A stretch of 64,000 nucleotides of DNA from Caldilineaceae bacterium (GTDB lineage: Bacteria > Chloroflexota > Anaerolineae > Caldilineales > Caldilineaceae), in NCBI GenBank assembly GCA_022842065.1, contig JALHQH010000031.1, forward strand, positions 67,245 through 131,244, read 5' to 3'. Both the position numbers and the translations under genes were made by a program. Shown here piece by piece: positions 1 through 9,375 of the stretch; position 1 is the first letter of the stretch; the number at the start of each line of letters is the position of its first letter. The notes below the pieces were generated by a model. The model was not told the origin of the DNA. It worked only from the letters and a program-made list of their open reading frames with translations, and searched no databases.

Positions 1-453
1 GCCCAAGCCCGTTATATCTCGCAGACCGAAGGGTTAAATAGCCGGTTGGATGAAATGCAGGCCGCCATTTTACGTGCTAAATTACCCTATCTGGACGAAT
101 GGAATGCGCAGCGCCGGCAACTTGCGGCCTGCTATACTGCCTCCTTGCCGGTCACAGTTGTGCGTCCCATCGAGCAACCGGATTGTCATCATGTCTACCA
201 TCTCTATGTAGTGCGCCTGCCCCATCGTGACACCGTACGCCAAAAATTGGCCGCAGCCGGCGTGAGTAGTGCTATCCACTATCCAGCCGCAGTCCACCAG
301 CAGCCGGCCTATCAGTCGGCGCCCATTGTTTGCCACCCGCTGCCCCATACCGAGCAAGCCGTGGGTGAGATTCTTTCCCTGCCACTCTATCCACAGTTAG
401 CCATGGCGCAGGCGCACCAAGTGGTGACTGCCCTCTGTGCTGCCCTCGCCTAG
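1..453 (+). CDS. DegT/DnrJ/EryC1/StrS aminotransferase, 3' end only
   Basis: The reading frame is open from the first base of the window, so this is the C-terminal ~150 residues of a gene that begins upstream. The segment has the family's typical C-terminal order: an LNSRLDEMQAAIL motif (the G-x-N-x-R-L-D/x-E-x-Q region that contacts the sugar nucleotide at the dimer interface), a helix ending in an R-x-R-R-Q stretch, the HHVYHLYVVRL strand, then SSAIHYPAAVHQQPAY and LPLYPQL. These PLP enzymes aminate or dehydrate nucleotide-linked sugars for surface polysaccharides. The PLP lysine lies outside the window. It is followed directly by a membrane protein of the same surface-glycan type, in line with one transcription unit. 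Family call is firm, the exact sugar substrate cannot be read. Confidence 0.85.
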   Translation, partial: AQARYISQTEGLNSRLDEMQAAILRAKLPYLDEWNAQRRQLAACYTASLPVTVVRPIEQPDCHHVYHLYVVRLPHRDTVRQKLAAAGVSSAIHYPAAVHQQPAYQSAPIVCHPLPHTEQAVGEILSLPLYPQLAMAQAHQVVTALCAALA

Positions 454-468
454 TTGCGTCCACTGCCT

Positions 469-3186
469 ATGTCACGCCATTCATTAGCAACCCTGCGCCC
501 TGCCTTGGACCTTTATCGCCTGCTGCTGCTATTGGCGATGCTGCTCTATGTGCTTGTCTTTACGCGTCTGGCCTTTGCCCTGCACACTGGCATGCGGACC
601 CACCGTTCCGACTTGGGCCAAATTGCCCAAGCTGTCTGGAATAGCAGCCGCGGGCGCTTTGTGGAAATGACCGACAATGGCTTTGTCGCCACCCGCCTGA
701 CCGACCATGTTGAGCCGATCTTAGCGTTGATTAGTCCACTGTTTTGGTTTTGGACCGATGTCCGTGCGCTTTTACTGTTACAGGTCATCGCGGTCGCGCT
801 GGGTGCTGTGCCCCTCTATGCACTGGCACTCTCGCGGTTGGAAGCCGTGCTTTCCGCAAAAGAACGTACCCAGATCTGGATCGTTGAACCGCTACGCCAA
901 TTAACACGGCCCGTGGCCCTGGCGTTGGCGCTGGCCTATCTGTGCGCCCCGCAACTGCAGTCGGCCTTACTCACCGAATTTCATGCGGCCCCACTGGCTG
1001 TGCCGCTGATCCTCTGGGCTTTTTGGGCGATCGAGCGCGCCCGCTATGGCCAATTTACGCTGGCCGCCTTGCTGCTGGCCGGCGTCAAAGAAGAGATGGC
1101 CCTGTTGGCCGCTGCGCTTGGCGTTTGGTTGCTCTGGCGTTTATGGCTGACGCGCGCACAATCGCGCGTTGACGAGTCACCACGCCCCGCGCCGAGTGGC
1201 CCAAGTTGGGCGGTGGCCATGCGTCTTGCTACCCCCTATCTCGTCGCGCTGGGGGTGATCGGCCTGAGTCTCGGCTGGTTCTATGTCGCGACCTTCGTGA
1301 TTGTGCCGACCCATGCAGTGCAAGTTTACGATACCGCCGCCAGTGTCTACTTTAACCGCTATGGTGCGCTTGGCGATTCGCCGGTTGATATTGGCTTGAG
1401 CTTTTTCCGCCGTCCACAACTGGTCTGGCAAATTGCTACGGAAGGGGTGCGGCTGCACTATCTGTGGGGGTTGCTGGCTCCGTTTGGTTTGCTGAGCCTG
1501 CTGGCCCCGGAGCTGATTTTGCTGGCACTGCCCTTGTTGTTGGCAAACCTGCTCAGTGCCTATCCGGCCCAGTATTATGGCGACTTTCATTATAGCGCGC
1601 CCCTTGTGCCTTACCTGGCCGTGGCGGCCGCCTATGGGCTAGGCCGGCTCTGGCAGTGGGTTGATCGCCAGACCGCGCATAGTTCGGCCAGTTACCAACA
1701 TTTGCCCGCAGCGCATACGTTGACCATGGCGCTGGCGGCGCTCTGGACCAACGCCCGGACCGCGTTGCGCCCCCTGGCCACGCTCTTGTTAATCCTCTGG
1801 CTGCTGGGCTGGGCCTTATTGTTTTATCGGGAGCAAGGGCGGGGGCCGCTGGGTGGACGGTACGATCCGCCACCGATTACGACCCATCATCGGCTGCTGC
1901 CATTTTTTGTCGCCCAAGTACCGGCCGACGCTGCGGTAACGGCGACGGCCGCCGTTCATCCTCATGTTAGCCTGCGCCGCTATGTCTATCAGTTCCCCCT
2001 TGGGTTACCCGAATTGGGGACCCAAGGCGAGGCTGACTGGGCGCTGCTTGATGTTACCACCAACACTGACATGGCCCCTGGTGATCTGAAGCAGGCCGTG
2101 GATCAGCTTTTGGCGGGGGCATGGGGGGTCGTTGATGGTGCTGATGGTTTCTTGCTGCTGCGCCGTGGGGCCGCGGCGAAGACGATTCCTGATGGCTTTT
2201 ATGATTTTGCGCGCACAGCGACCCCTGCCATTGCTACCACAAACGTGCTTACTGCCCCCATGCCCAGTGCCGCCCCGCAACTGCTACGCGTTACAGTGGC
2301 GGATTGGCCGCGTTGGCGGCAGACAAAAGTGGTGAGTGAGTGGCAGGTGGGCGCAGGGGTGGCTGGGCAATGGACGCCACCACTTGATTTTGTCACACCG
2401 GGTGGCGAACGGTTTGCCACCCTGGCAGATGGCGCACCACCGGCCCTGGTCTGGTATGGCCCTGCCCAATGGCAACCAGGCGAAGTGGTGCAGATTACGA
2501 CGCTGCCCTTGACCCTGCCACGCGTCTGGGGCGCCGTGACCACCCCATCCACGGCCGCACCCACGTTGGCGACTGGCATGGTGAGTGGTGATGGGCTACA
2601 GCAAGCCGTGGCATTCTTTGCCCGCACGGCCCAGGGCATCGTCCAAACCGCGGGCATACCAGGGCTGCATGGGCTGGATCTGCCCACCGCCACCGCCCCG
2701 CGCACGACGACCATCCGCCTGGAAACGGGCGAGACATTTACCCTGAGCCTTTGGCTGGCTGATGGCAGGGCGCTTCCTGGTCAACCCCTGTTGGTGCGGA
2801 TGCAATGGCTTGACTTGCACAACTGGCCAGCCGGCTACAGTGTCTTTGTCCATCTGCGCCAGAGGGAAACGCTGGTGGCGCAGCAAGATGGTCCGCCGCG
2901 CTTTTTCGTCGCCTATGATCCGGCCACCCAACTGGCACAACAGGGGTTACTTGACGATGCCCGCACCTTGCTGATTCCAACCGATCTGGCCGTGGGCACA
3001 GCGTTGACGCTGGTGGTTGGCCTTTATGACACAGCCAGTGGGGAACGTGCCGAGATCCTGGATCGCAGCGGCACCCTTATCGGCAACGAATGGCCGGCCA
3101 CCACCCTCACCGTGACCACACCACCCTTGCCCGATCAAGCTTGCGCGTTGATTCCAGCGACCTGCGCTGCACAAATAACCCCTTGA
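469..3186 (+). CDS. DUF2079 family polytopic membrane protein
   Basis: A protein of about 905 residues. The N-terminal ~450 residues hold around ten hydrophobic segments; the signature THRSDLGQIAQAVWNSSRG and the downstream TDHVEPILALISPLF motif match the DUF2079 family, a set of membrane proteins related to GT-C glycosyltransferases. A final membrane segment near residue 445 is followed by ~450 soluble residues with beta-rich, sugar-binding-like character (repeated phrases such as the one around VFVHLRQRETLVAQQDGPP, also found in the other membrane transferases of this window). A TTG at 454 abuts the upstream stop; the ATG at 469 is preferred because the protein then begins with a normal basic N-terminus (MSRHSLATLR). 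No substrate can be inferred. Confidence 0.75.
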   Translation: MSRHSLATLRPALDLYRLLLLLAMLLYVLVFTRLAFALHTGMRTHRSDLGQIAQAVWNSSRGRFVEMTDNGFVATRLTDHVEPILALISPLFWFWTDVRALLLLQVIAVALGAVPLYALALSRLEAVLSAKERTQIWIVEPLRQLTRPVALALALAYLCAPQLQSALLTEFHAAPLAVPLILWAFWAIERARYGQFTLAALLLAGVKEEMALLAAALGVWLLWRLWLTRAQSRVDESPRPAPSGPSWAVAMRLATPYLVALGVIGLSLGWFYVATFVIVPTHAVQVYDTAASVYFNRYGALGDSPVDIGLSFFRRPQLVWQIATEGVRLHYLWGLLAPFGLLSLLAPELILLALPLLLANLLSAYPAQYYGDFHYSAPLVPYLAVAAAYGLGRLWQWVDRQTAHSSASYQHLPAAHTLTMALAALWTNARTALRPLATLLLILWLLGWALLFYREQGRGPLGGRYDPPPITTHHRLLPFFVAQVPADAAVTATAAVHPHVSLRRYVYQFPLGLPELGTQGEADWALLDVTTNTDMAPGDLKQAVDQLLAGAWGVVDGADGFLLLRRGAAAKTIPDGFYDFARTATPAIATTNVLTAPMPSAAPQLLRVTVADWPRWRQTKVVSEWQVGAGVAGQWTPPLDFVTPGGERFATLADGAPPALVWYGPAQWQPGEVVQITTLPLTLPRVWGAVTTPSTAAPTLATGMVSGDGLQQAVAFFARTAQGIVQTAGIPGLHGLDLPTATAPRTTTIRLETGETFTLSLWLADGRALPGQPLLVRMQWLDLHNWPAGYSVFVHLRQRETLVAQQDGPPRFFVAYDPATQLAQQGLLDDARTLLIPTDLAVGTALTLVVGLYDTASGERAEILDRSGTLIGNEWPATTLTVTTPPLPDQACALIPATCAAQITP

Positions 3187-3192
3187 ACAGCG

Positions 3193-3282
3193 TCCCTGTC
3201 ATTTCGACGAGCGCCCCTTGGCGAGGAGAAATCTCTAGATCGCCACGCGGGAGATTTCTCCCGCTGGTCGAAATGACAGGGA
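3193..3282. repeat. TGTCATTTCGA-type palindromic intergenic repeat
   Basis: A 90-bp nested inverted repeat. Outer arms of 16 bp at 3193-3208 and 3267-3282 (core TGTCATTTCGAC) are perfectly complementary, and inner arms of 11 bp at 3225-3235 and 3251-3261 (core GAGAAATCTC) also match perfectly. The same TCATTTCGAgcg...GAGAAATCTC core is found as a degraded copy near 51251. This sequence class is widespread as a REP-like intergenic repeat in unrelated bacteria. Confidence 0.85.
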
Positions 3283-3290
3283 TGCCACCA

Positions 3291-3330
3291 ATCAAAAAAC
3301 CGGAATCGCTAGCGATTCCGGTTTTTTGAT
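3291..3330. terminator. Bidirectional rho-independent terminator (perfect 40-bp palindrome)
   Basis: Positions 3291-3310 and 3311-3330 are exact reverse complements: a run of six A, the GC-rich CCGGAATCGCT stem and then a run of six T. It lies between two convergent genes (stop at 3186 on plus, stop at 3364 on minus), as expected of a terminator serving both. Confidence 0.9.
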
Positions 3331-3363
3331 TGCCTAACAGCAGCAGACTTACAGGGCGTCGAT

Positions 3364-3804
3364 CTACGCGGGGCGGATACCCAGGTAGTTTTGCTCACCG
3401 CGCAGAACCTTGAGAATTGTGTCAGCCGACTTCCAGGGGAGAAGCTGATGCAATTCGCCAGGCGAGAGCGGCGTGTTGTTGTTGGCCAGGAAGACACGAA
3501 AACAAGCAGCCACCAATGGCAACCGCTCATTGATATATTCCGGATCATTGGCACAGCGGGTGCGCAGACATTCACGCAGTGCATCCGTCTGGCGCACTTC
3601 GCCGGTATCCGGATCGACCCAATCCACATTTTCCGTGTTCAAGTGGTTGCTAAAGCGACCACGACACTCGTCGCAGAGCTGATCGCGCAAATAGAGCCGG
3701 AAGTTGCGGTTGTTGGTATCCCACCACTCGTAGTCGATGTAAAACTTAGTATCCACCGTCGGCCGAAATTTGGCCAGCTTGTGACGTAGGAGCGTTTGTG
3801 TCAT
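3364..3804 (-). CDS. Conserved hypothetical protein with C-terminal winged-helix-like segment
   Basis: A soluble protein of 146 residues with no recognised family. It is rich in aromatic residues at the N-terminus (FYIDYEWWDTNNRNFRLYLRDQLC), has a CDEC pair and a second ECLRTRC pair about 40 residues later, which together could bind a metal, and ends in a helix-turn-helix-like stretch (LSPGELHQLLPWKSADTILKVL). The ATG at 3804 is chosen over an upstream TTG at 3828 because GGGAG lies nine bases before it. It is 50 bp downstream of the 527-residue gene on the same strand and is probably co-transcribed with it. Both proteins end in winged-helix-like sequence. Confidence 0.7.
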   Translation of the reverse strand: MTQTLLRHKLAKFRPTVDTKFYIDYEWWDTNNRNFRLYLRDQLCDECRGRFSNHLNTENVDWVDPDTGEVRQTDALRECLRTRCANDPEYINERLPLVAACFRVFLANNNTPLSPGELHQLLPWKSADTILKVLRGEQNYLGIRPA

Positions 3805-3854
3805 TCTTACTATCTCCCCATTGAGCAATTGTTAAGTGTATTCCCAAAAACAGC

Positions 3855-5438
3855 TCAACCTAATGCAAAAAAGCCGTTGCCGACATCGCGGAATTTGCGA
3901 TTGCTGATCAGCGCATAGAAGATTGGGCCAGGCGGACAGCGGCGTAACATGTTAACGGCACTGTAGACGCTCTTGGCATGCACCGTCCCTTGCGGGTTTA
4001 GCTTGATCAACTCTAACACAACTTGCTCGACAATCGGTGCCAGATCGATATTGTTTTCGGTGACCTGTTCGCGCAGGCCATCGATTGGCTCACGCTGCTC
4101 TTCGGCGACAATCAGGTACTCATCATATTCACAAGCAACCTGGATCTTGTTCATCTCAAAGCGCAACATCTGCTGATCGGGGTCAGCGGTCGCCATGCGT
4201 GCCCACTCGCGCTTGGCGCGGCGGGTGCGATAATCCACGATCACTTCATTGGCGTTGTTGGTGCGTTCCAGGGTAATGTACGCACCCACTGGCAGGGCGT
4301 GATCTTCGATCCACTTGGCCAGGCCGTAGACATAGCGCCCTTCGTGTACCACCCAGCCCGTGTAGCGGGTGCCCCAGCGTCCATCGACCAGGGTGATCAC
4401 CGATTTGCCCCGTTGGCCACCAGGGAAGAAGTTCACCGTGCGCCCATTGAGCGGCAAGGTGCCATAGCGCCAATGGGGGTAGGTGAGCGTAATCGTTATC
4501 GTCGGCACAATGCGCGGAATTTCACTGCTCAGGCCACTCTCGCCCCACTCGTCGTCCAACTCCCACTCGATCTGTAGCAACTCGACACTGAGTAGGGCGC
4601 GATTGTAAGGGATCGGGGCATAGCGCAAGAGTGCAGGGGTGTTGAGCACCGATTGGGGTTCCAGGCGGCGCAAGAACCAGAGATTTTCGCCATTACCCAC
4701 GACCCGATCAAAACGTGGATCATTGTTCAGCGCATGATCGAGGCTGATGGTGCGCATGATCGGATTGATGCTGCTGTCCAATTCCATTTCCGTGAGCAAT
4801 TGGCTCGTCTTGAGTGGCTTGGTCTGCACCTCGATCATCGCCTCGGCAATGTTGAGATAGCCGATGTGAATTTCGGCCAACATATCGGCTAGCAACCAGC
4901 TATTATCAACCTCGACAAAGGCACTGCTGCGCTCCCCCTCTTCCAGCGCAAAGAGAATGCTGTCATTGATCTCTTCCTGGTAGAGCGAATAGATTTCAAC
5001 GGCAGAGAGTAGTGCCTCCTGATCCAACGGATTATTGCCATTGCCCTGATTTAAGCGATGCCTGGGCAGGTTGGCCGCAAACTCACGTTGGCCAATTTCA
5101 AACTGGACTTTGATCACCTCGAAGTTGCCGAACTCTGGATTTTGGCCATTGCGGACAGCGATCACTTCACCGACCGTAAAATCTAGGGCCGGAAAGACGA
5201 CCTGTTGCCCAACCGTAAACCGTTCCTTGGGCAAATAGACCGCGCCCTTGGCTAGCTCGGAACGAATTTTGGTTTCTTCACGACGCAGGTATTCTTCGAT
5301 GAGAGCAGTCGCTAACTGGGGAAGAGTCTGGGGCGTTTGGGTGTCTTGTAGTAAATTATACAAAAATTCAATGTCTTCCGACGTGATATCAAATTGATCG
5401 CGCCAGAATGTTGCCGTTTGGGTTTGGCGTTGTAGCAC
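3855..5438 (-). CDS. Large hypothetical protein, possible DNA-binding C-terminus
   Basis: A soluble protein of 527 residues, function unknown. The N-terminal ~200 residues are mostly helical; around residues 320-420 there is a beta-rich segment ending [10 protein letters not shown]...[12 protein letters not shown], which has the look of a small beta-barrel nucleic-acid-binding domain (inference). The last ~60 residues ([20 protein letters not shown] ... [20 protein letters not shown]) look like a winged helix of the HARE-HTH kind. GTG start with a strong AGGAGG seven bases upstream. It leads the two-gene unit with the 146-residue protein. A role in DNA or RNA transactions is plausible but unproven. 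Confidence 0.65.
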   Translation of the reverse strand: MLQRQTQTATFWRDQFDITSEDIEFLYNLLQDTQTPQTLPQLATALIEEYLRREETKIRSELAKGAVYLPKERFTVGQQVVFPALDFTVGEVIAVRNGQNPEFGNFEVIKVQFEIGQREFAANLPRHRLNQGNGNNPLDQEALLSAVEIYSLYQEEINDSILFALEEGERSSAFVEVDNSWLLADMLAEIHIGYLNIAEAMIEVQTKPLKTSQLLTEMELDSSINPIMRTISLDHALNNDPRFDRVVGNGENLWFLRRLEPQSVLNTPALLRYAPIPYNRALLSVELLQIEWELDDEWGESGLSSEIPRIVPTITITLTYPHWRYGTLPLNGRTVNFFPGGQRGKSVITLVDGRWGTRYTGWVVHEGRYVYGLAKWIEDHALPVGAYITLERTNNANEVIVDYRTRRAKREWARMATADPDQQMLRFEMNKIQVACEYDEYLIVAEEQREPIDGLREQVTENNIDLAPIVEQVVLELIKLNPQGTVHAKSVYSAVNMLRRCPPGPIFYALISNRKFRDVGNGFFALG

Positions 5439-5849
5439 GCTTCCCTCCTGTAGTCGCTAAAAATCGTCAATAGTTCGCCAAATAAAGTTTTTAACTGGCA
5501 CCCCACCTAGCCTGATGCTGTCGTAAATGCTGCCATCATCAATGATGACAGCAAATTAAGCAAGCCATAAAATGGGTCAAAATCCACATCAAGATCTAGG
5601 GTAAAGCCAGTAACGGATTCAATTGGATTTATATTCGTTTCCGCAAACCGAAATTATAGCAAAATTAGGGCAATTCTCAAAAAAGCTTAACGCCTATCCG
5701 AAAATTGATTGTGGCACCAACGTCACCCTTTCCTGTGCATTCTTGAATATTTTTAAACTTTCGGTTACTATAGATCGCATACATTCCCTGATTGTGCCTT
5801 TATCCGTCAAGTCAATAGCCAAAGCAATAGCCCAAACTGATGGTGCCTC
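5439..5849. other. Divergent intergenic region
   Basis: 411 bp between the minus-strand 527-residue gene and glgC. It is more AT-rich than its surroundings. Apart from one plus-strand promoter candidate at 5743-5771, I see no gene, riboswitch or repeat. A short self-complementary CATCATCAATGATGACAG stretch occurs near 5532. Confidence 0.6.
5743..5771 (+). promoter_or_regulatory. Candidate sigma70-type promoter for glgC-glgD
   Basis: TTGAAT at 5743-5748 and TACTAT at 5766-5771 are separated by exactly 17 bp and lie about 80 bp before the glgC start. Each hexamer matches the consensus at four of six positions, so this is a moderate candidate only. Confidence 0.4.
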
Positions 5850-7115
5850 ATGTCCACTCCAAAAACGATTGCCATGATTCTGGCCGGTGGTGCCGGTACG
5901 CGTTTGACTGTATTGTCCGAAGAACGCGCTAAGCCGGCGGTCCCCTTTGCCGGCAAGTTTCGGATTATCGACTTTACTCTGAGCAATTGTGTCAACAGCG
6001 GCATCTATACCGTCGGTGTCTTGACCCAATATCTGCCCCATAGCCTGAATGATCATATCGGTATTGGTAAGCCGTGGGATCTTGACCGGGGACGTGGTGG
6101 GGTGCGCATGCTCCATCCCTACCAAGGGCGTACCGGTAAACAATGGTATGAAGGCACGGCGGATGCGATTGCCCAGAACATGAATTTTATTGAGGAGAGT
6201 CGCGCCGACACGGTTGTAATCCTTTCTGGCGATCACATTTACAAGATGGATTATCGCCCGATGATCGACTTTCACCGCAGCACGGGGGCCGATCTGACGA
6301 TTGCGGTGATGCCGGTGCCGCTGGAAGAGACGAATCGCTTTGGCATTATGCAGGTGGACGAAGAGCAGCGCATCGTCCAATTTTACGAGAAGCCCAAGGA
6401 TCGCGATAAGGGCAATCTGGCGTCGATGGGGATTTATGTCTTTAACACCCACATGCTGGCGCGACGGCTAGCAGAAAGTGATAATGGCACCCCACGCGCC
6501 GATTTTGGCCAACATGTGATCCCCGCCATGATCAACGCCGGTGACAAGGTAATGGCGTACAAATATGAGGGCTATTGGGTTGACGTCGGGACGATCGATT
6601 CCTACTGGGCGACCAACCTGGCCCTGCTCCAACCTGATCCCGCCTTTGATCTCTACTCCGACCACTGGCCCATGCACACTAAATCAGAGGAGCGGCCCGC
6701 GGCCAAAGTCGGACCGCAAGCCAAGATTGTCAACAGCATGGTCTCCAATGGCTGTATTGTGCGTGGTCTGGTCACCAACAGTATTCTTAGCCCTGGCGTC
6801 TATGTTAGCCCCGGTGCGGTGGTCAAGGATAGTGTGGTGATGAATGACACCTGGATTGGGCCGGGCGCGCTGCTTGACAAAGTGGTGGTCGATAAGCAGG
6901 TGGTGATCGGTGCCGGTGCCATGGTGGGGATGGGCGAAGAAAGCGTTGCCAATGAACAGATGCCGGATAAACTTTTCGCCGGCATCACGGTTATCGGCAA
7001 AAATGCCTATATTCCCGACCGTGCGCAGATCGGGCGCAATGTGCTCATCAACAGCGGTCGCGACGAAAGCAACTTCCCCGCCGACCGCATCGTCGCCGAC
7101 GGCAAAACGGTTTAA
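5850..7115 (+). CDS. glgC: Glucose-1-phosphate adenylyltransferase
   Basis: A 421-residue enzyme that makes ADP-glucose from ATP and glucose-1-phosphate, the first committed step of glycogen synthesis. Residues 12-19 read AGGAGTRL, the nucleotide-binding loop; the RAKP motif with K28, GTADAI, the [10 protein letters not shown] motif (catalytic Asp, K132) and YEKPKD (sugar-phosphate lysine) are all present. The C-terminal ~130 residues form the left-handed beta-helix with hexapeptide-like repeats ([17 protein letters not shown]). Length matches the family. It is followed 111 bp later by a paralogue with a damaged active site, so the working enzyme may be a hetero-oligomer. The start ATG has only a weak ribosome-binding site. 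Confidence 0.95.
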   Translation: MSTPKTIAMILAGGAGTRLTVLSEERAKPAVPFAGKFRIIDFTLSNCVNSGIYTVGVLTQYLPHSLNDHIGIGKPWDLDRGRGGVRMLHPYQGRTGKQWYEGTADAIAQNMNFIEESRADTVVILSGDHIYKMDYRPMIDFHRSTGADLTIAVMPVPLEETNRFGIMQVDEEQRIVQFYEKPKDRDKGNLASMGIYVFNTHMLARRLAESDNGTPRADFGQHVIPAMINAGDKVMAYKYEGYWVDVGTIDSYWATNLALLQPDPAFDLYSDHWPMHTKSEERPAAKVGPQAKIVNSMVSNGCIVRGLVTNSILSPGVYVSPGAVVKDSVVMNDTWIGPGALLDKVVVDKQVVIGAGAMVGMGEESVANEQMPDKLFAGITVIGKNAYIPDRAQIGRNVLINSGRDESNFPADRIVADGKTV

Positions 7116-7125
7116 TCCTAATCAT

Positions 7126-7179
7126 CAGGTTGCCAGTCGTAGAGGCGTGGCATGCCATGCCCCTACGGCTGGCAACCTG
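7126..7179. repeat. 54-bp hairpin between glgC and its paralogue
   Basis: Arms CAGGTTGCCAG (7126-7136) and CTGGCAACCTG (7169-7179) are perfect inverted repeats, with further pairing inside (CGTAG/CTACG and a central GGCATGCC). No T-run follows, so it is either an mRNA-processing or stability element or a short palindromic repeat, more than a terminator. Confidence 0.75.
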
Positions 7180-7226
7180 TATAATTCTGTATCAACGAGC
7201 GAGCAGGCAAAGCGGCGAGGTAAGCA

Positions 7227-8486
7227 ATGGCATCAGCATTTGCAATGATCATGGGCGGTGGGTCGAGTGAAAGTCTGAGTATTCTGACCGAAGCACGGGC
7301 CGAGCCGGCTGTCCCCTTTGGCGGCAAGTTCCGCCTGATTGATTTTCCGTTGAGTAATTGTGTCAACAGCGAAATTTATAATGTGGCGATTCTCACCCAA
7401 TATCGCCCGTTTAGTCTGAACAATCACATCGGCATTGGCAAAGCCTGGGATCTGGATCGCGCCAGCGGCGGCGTGCGCCTTTTACAGCCCTACCAGGGTG
7501 GTCCCTATGGCGACTGGCAACAGGGTAATGCTGACGCCGTGCGCCGTAATCTCGACTTTGTCGAAGCACAGAGTGAAGAGCATGTGCTGATCCTGGCCGG
7601 CGATCATATCTATCTGATGGATTACCGCCCCATGCTCCAACAACATCTGCGCAGCGAGGCGGATATTACTGTCGGCGTGCGGCGGGTTAATCTGCATGAG
7701 ACCCATCGCTATGGGATTGTCTCGGTCGGTGCGGATGATCGCATTCTCGCCTTCCAAGAAAAACCCAAGCGCACGCGCGAAACCCTCGCCTCGATGGGCA
7801 TCTATGTCTTCCGCAAACAGGCGTTGATTGACATTCTCACCAATGACAAATCGGTTGATTTTGGGCGCGATATCCTGCCCAAATTGGTGGAGAGTGAATA
7901 TAAGTTACAAGCCTACACCTTCCCCGGCTATTGGGCGGATGTCGGTACGGTCCAGGCCTATTGGGAAGCCAACATGGGGCTGCTGGCCGAAGAACCGGCG
8001 CTTGATCTCTACAATCCGGAATGGGTGGTCCACACGCGCAGCGAAGAGCGTGCGCCTTCCAAGTTTGGGGCCAATCCGCAGGTGGCGGGTAACCTTTTCT
8101 CCAATGGCTGCCAGATTCATGGCTCGGTGGAACGCAGCGTGCTTTCCTCCGGTGTCTACATCGCCGAGGGTGCCGTTGTCCGCGACAGTGTGATCTTTAA
8201 CGATGCCCGGATCGAAGCGGGTGCTGTGGTCGATCGCTGTATCATTGACAAACATGTGGTGATCGGCAAAGACGCGCATGTCGGCACCGGCGATGATAAC
8301 ACGCCCAATAAAGAGATGCCCGAACAGATCAACACGGGGCTGACCCTGGTCGGTAAAAATGCGGTTGTGCCGGAAGGGGTCAATGTTGGGCGTAATGTGG
8401 TGATTCATCCCTTTGCGGATGCCAAAGCCTTTGGTCGCCGCAAGAATATCGCCAGTGGCAGTGACATTGGCAAAAATATGCGGTAG
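7227..8486 (+). CDS. GlgC paralogue lacking catalytic residues (GlgD-like subunit)
   Basis: A 419-residue paralogue of the preceding glgC with the same domain order. The fold-defining motifs are kept ([32 protein letters not shown], beta-helix C-terminus), but the nucleotide loop reads GGGSSESL instead of AGGAGTRL (Arg18 of GlgC becomes Ser16), RAKP is RAEP (Lys to Glu at residue 26), GTADAI is GNADAV, and K132 of GDHIYK is Leu (L130). Loss of these residues is how known regulatory subunits differ from catalytic ones (bacterial GlgD, plant large subunit). I infer a non-catalytic or weakly catalytic partner that modulates GlgC. Start ATG at 7227 follows GCGAGGTAAGCA. Confidence 0.85.
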   Translation: MASAFAMIMGGGSSESLSILTEARAEPAVPFGGKFRLIDFPLSNCVNSEIYNVAILTQYRPFSLNNHIGIGKAWDLDRASGGVRLLQPYQGGPYGDWQQGNADAVRRNLDFVEAQSEEHVLILAGDHIYLMDYRPMLQQHLRSEADITVGVRRVNLHETHRYGIVSVGADDRILAFQEKPKRTRETLASMGIYVFRKQALIDILTNDKSVDFGRDILPKLVESEYKLQAYTFPGYWADVGTVQAYWEANMGLLAEEPALDLYNPEWVVHTRSEERAPSKFGANPQVAGNLFSNGCQIHGSVERSVLSSGVYIAEGAVVRDSVIFNDARIEAGAVVDRCIIDKHVVIGKDAHVGTGDDNTPNKEMPEQINTGLTLVGKNAVVPEGVNVGRNVVIHPFADAKAFGRRKNIASGSDIGKNMR

Positions 8487-8494
8487 GCACTTGC

Positions 8495-9139
8495 ATGGGC
8501 ATGCGTGAAGAGATTATCGTTACGACGATTGCGCCGGTTTACTTTGCGCAACTCGAAAAGCTACAGCGCCTCTGCTACCCGACCTTGGGCGCACATGAGC
8601 TAATGCAGGTGCAGCACTTTACCAGCCAGCACGCGATCTTTCCCCAAGGGCAGATCGTCGTTTTGGCTGGTGATCAAGTGGTTGGTCAGGGCTCCGGCTT
8701 TTTTGTGGACTTTGACTTTGCCAATCCGCAGCATACCTTTAGCGGCATCTGTGCCGGCTTCTATTTTACCAGCCACAACCCTGACGGTGCCTACTATTAT
8801 GGGGCCGATATCAGCGTCCATCCCGCTTATCGTGGCCGTGGGATTGGCCGGCTCATCTACCAGGCGCGCCAGGATCTTGTGCGCCACTATAACCGCCAGG
8901 GCATTGTCGCCGGCGGTCTGATCCCTGGTTATGCCCACTACAAAACGAAATTGAGTGTACAGGCCTATGTGGATCAGGTCGTGGCAGGTGAACTGACCGA
9001 TCCTACCCTCTCTTTCCAGTTGCGTAACGGCTTCCGCGTGCGCGGCTTGATCGAAAATTATATCGAGGATAGCGCCTCGGATAATTGGTCGACGTTGATT
9101 GAGTGGGTGAATCCGGATTACGCAAAACGTGATGCGTGA
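8495..9139 (+). CDS. GNAT-family N-acetyltransferase
   Basis: A 214-residue protein. The acetyl-CoA motif A is clear: YGADISVHPAYRGRGIGRLIYQARQDL, with the R-G-x-G-I-G pyrophosphate loop near residues 112-118. It starts nine bases after the stop of the GlgD-like gene and so is likely co-transcribed with the glycogen pair, but nothing shows what it acetylates. The C-terminus runs into a TGATGCGTGA-type tandem repeat that supplies its last codons and stop (see repeat at 9127). Confidence 0.85.
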   Translation: MGMREEIIVTTIAPVYFAQLEKLQRLCYPTLGAHELMQVQHFTSQHAIFPQGQIVVLAGDQVVGQGSGFFVDFDFANPQHTFSGICAGFYFTSHNPDGAYYYGADISVHPAYRGRGIGRLIYQARQDLVRHYNRQGIVAGGLIPGYAHYKTKLSVQAYVDQVVAGELTDPTLSFQLRNGFRVRGLIENYIEDSASDNWSTLIEWVNPDYAKRDA

Positions 9140-9160
9140 AGCGTGATGCGTGATGATGTG
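9127..9160. repeat. CGTGATG 7-bp tandem repeat overlapping a stop codon
   Basis: Four to five degenerate units of CGTGATG/CGTGAAG run through the end of the acetyltransferase gene and beyond. The TGA stop at 9137-9139 lies inside the array. Same family as the arrays at 40960, 42698 and 52757 and the in-frame copy at 10359. Confidence 0.75.
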
Positions 9161-9233
9161 ATTGGGAAATGTATTGCTCATCTGGCTGCGGTTAATCTGG
9201 TTGATCTTATCAAGTGTGCAGATATGCCTGGCT

Positions 9234-9360
9234 ACTTGTGTACTGCGCATCCTTATAGAGATGACACTAAAACTTGGCACAATCTCACCCTGTTGCGTTC
9301 TGCGGTAGATTGTGCCAAGTTTAAATAATGTGTCTATTAGTAGATGCGCAGTACACAAGT
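9234..9360. repeat. 127-bp hairpin element with GTGTACTGCGCATC termini
   Basis: Terminal inverted repeats of 18 bp are perfect (9234-9251 with 9343-9360, core GTGTACTGCGCATC), followed inward by a GACAC/GTGTC pair and a perfect 16-bp inner repeat (9270-9285 with 9307-9322, core TTGGCACAATCT). The whole element could fold into one long hairpin. It resembles a MITE-like or REP-like element; no coding capacity. The terminal motif recurs near 36604, 50547 and 61945. Confidence 0.8.
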
Positions 9361-9375
9361 CGCCGGATTTAAGTT

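Noticed and set aside
5694..6452. 252-codon antisense ORF over glgC
   Set aside because: Mirror of a strongly conserved gene with no ribosome-binding site and low-complexity His/Arg-rich translation.
9143..9328. 61-codon ORF after the acetyltransferase
   Set aside because: Runs through repeats and a hairpin element; no ribosome-binding site.
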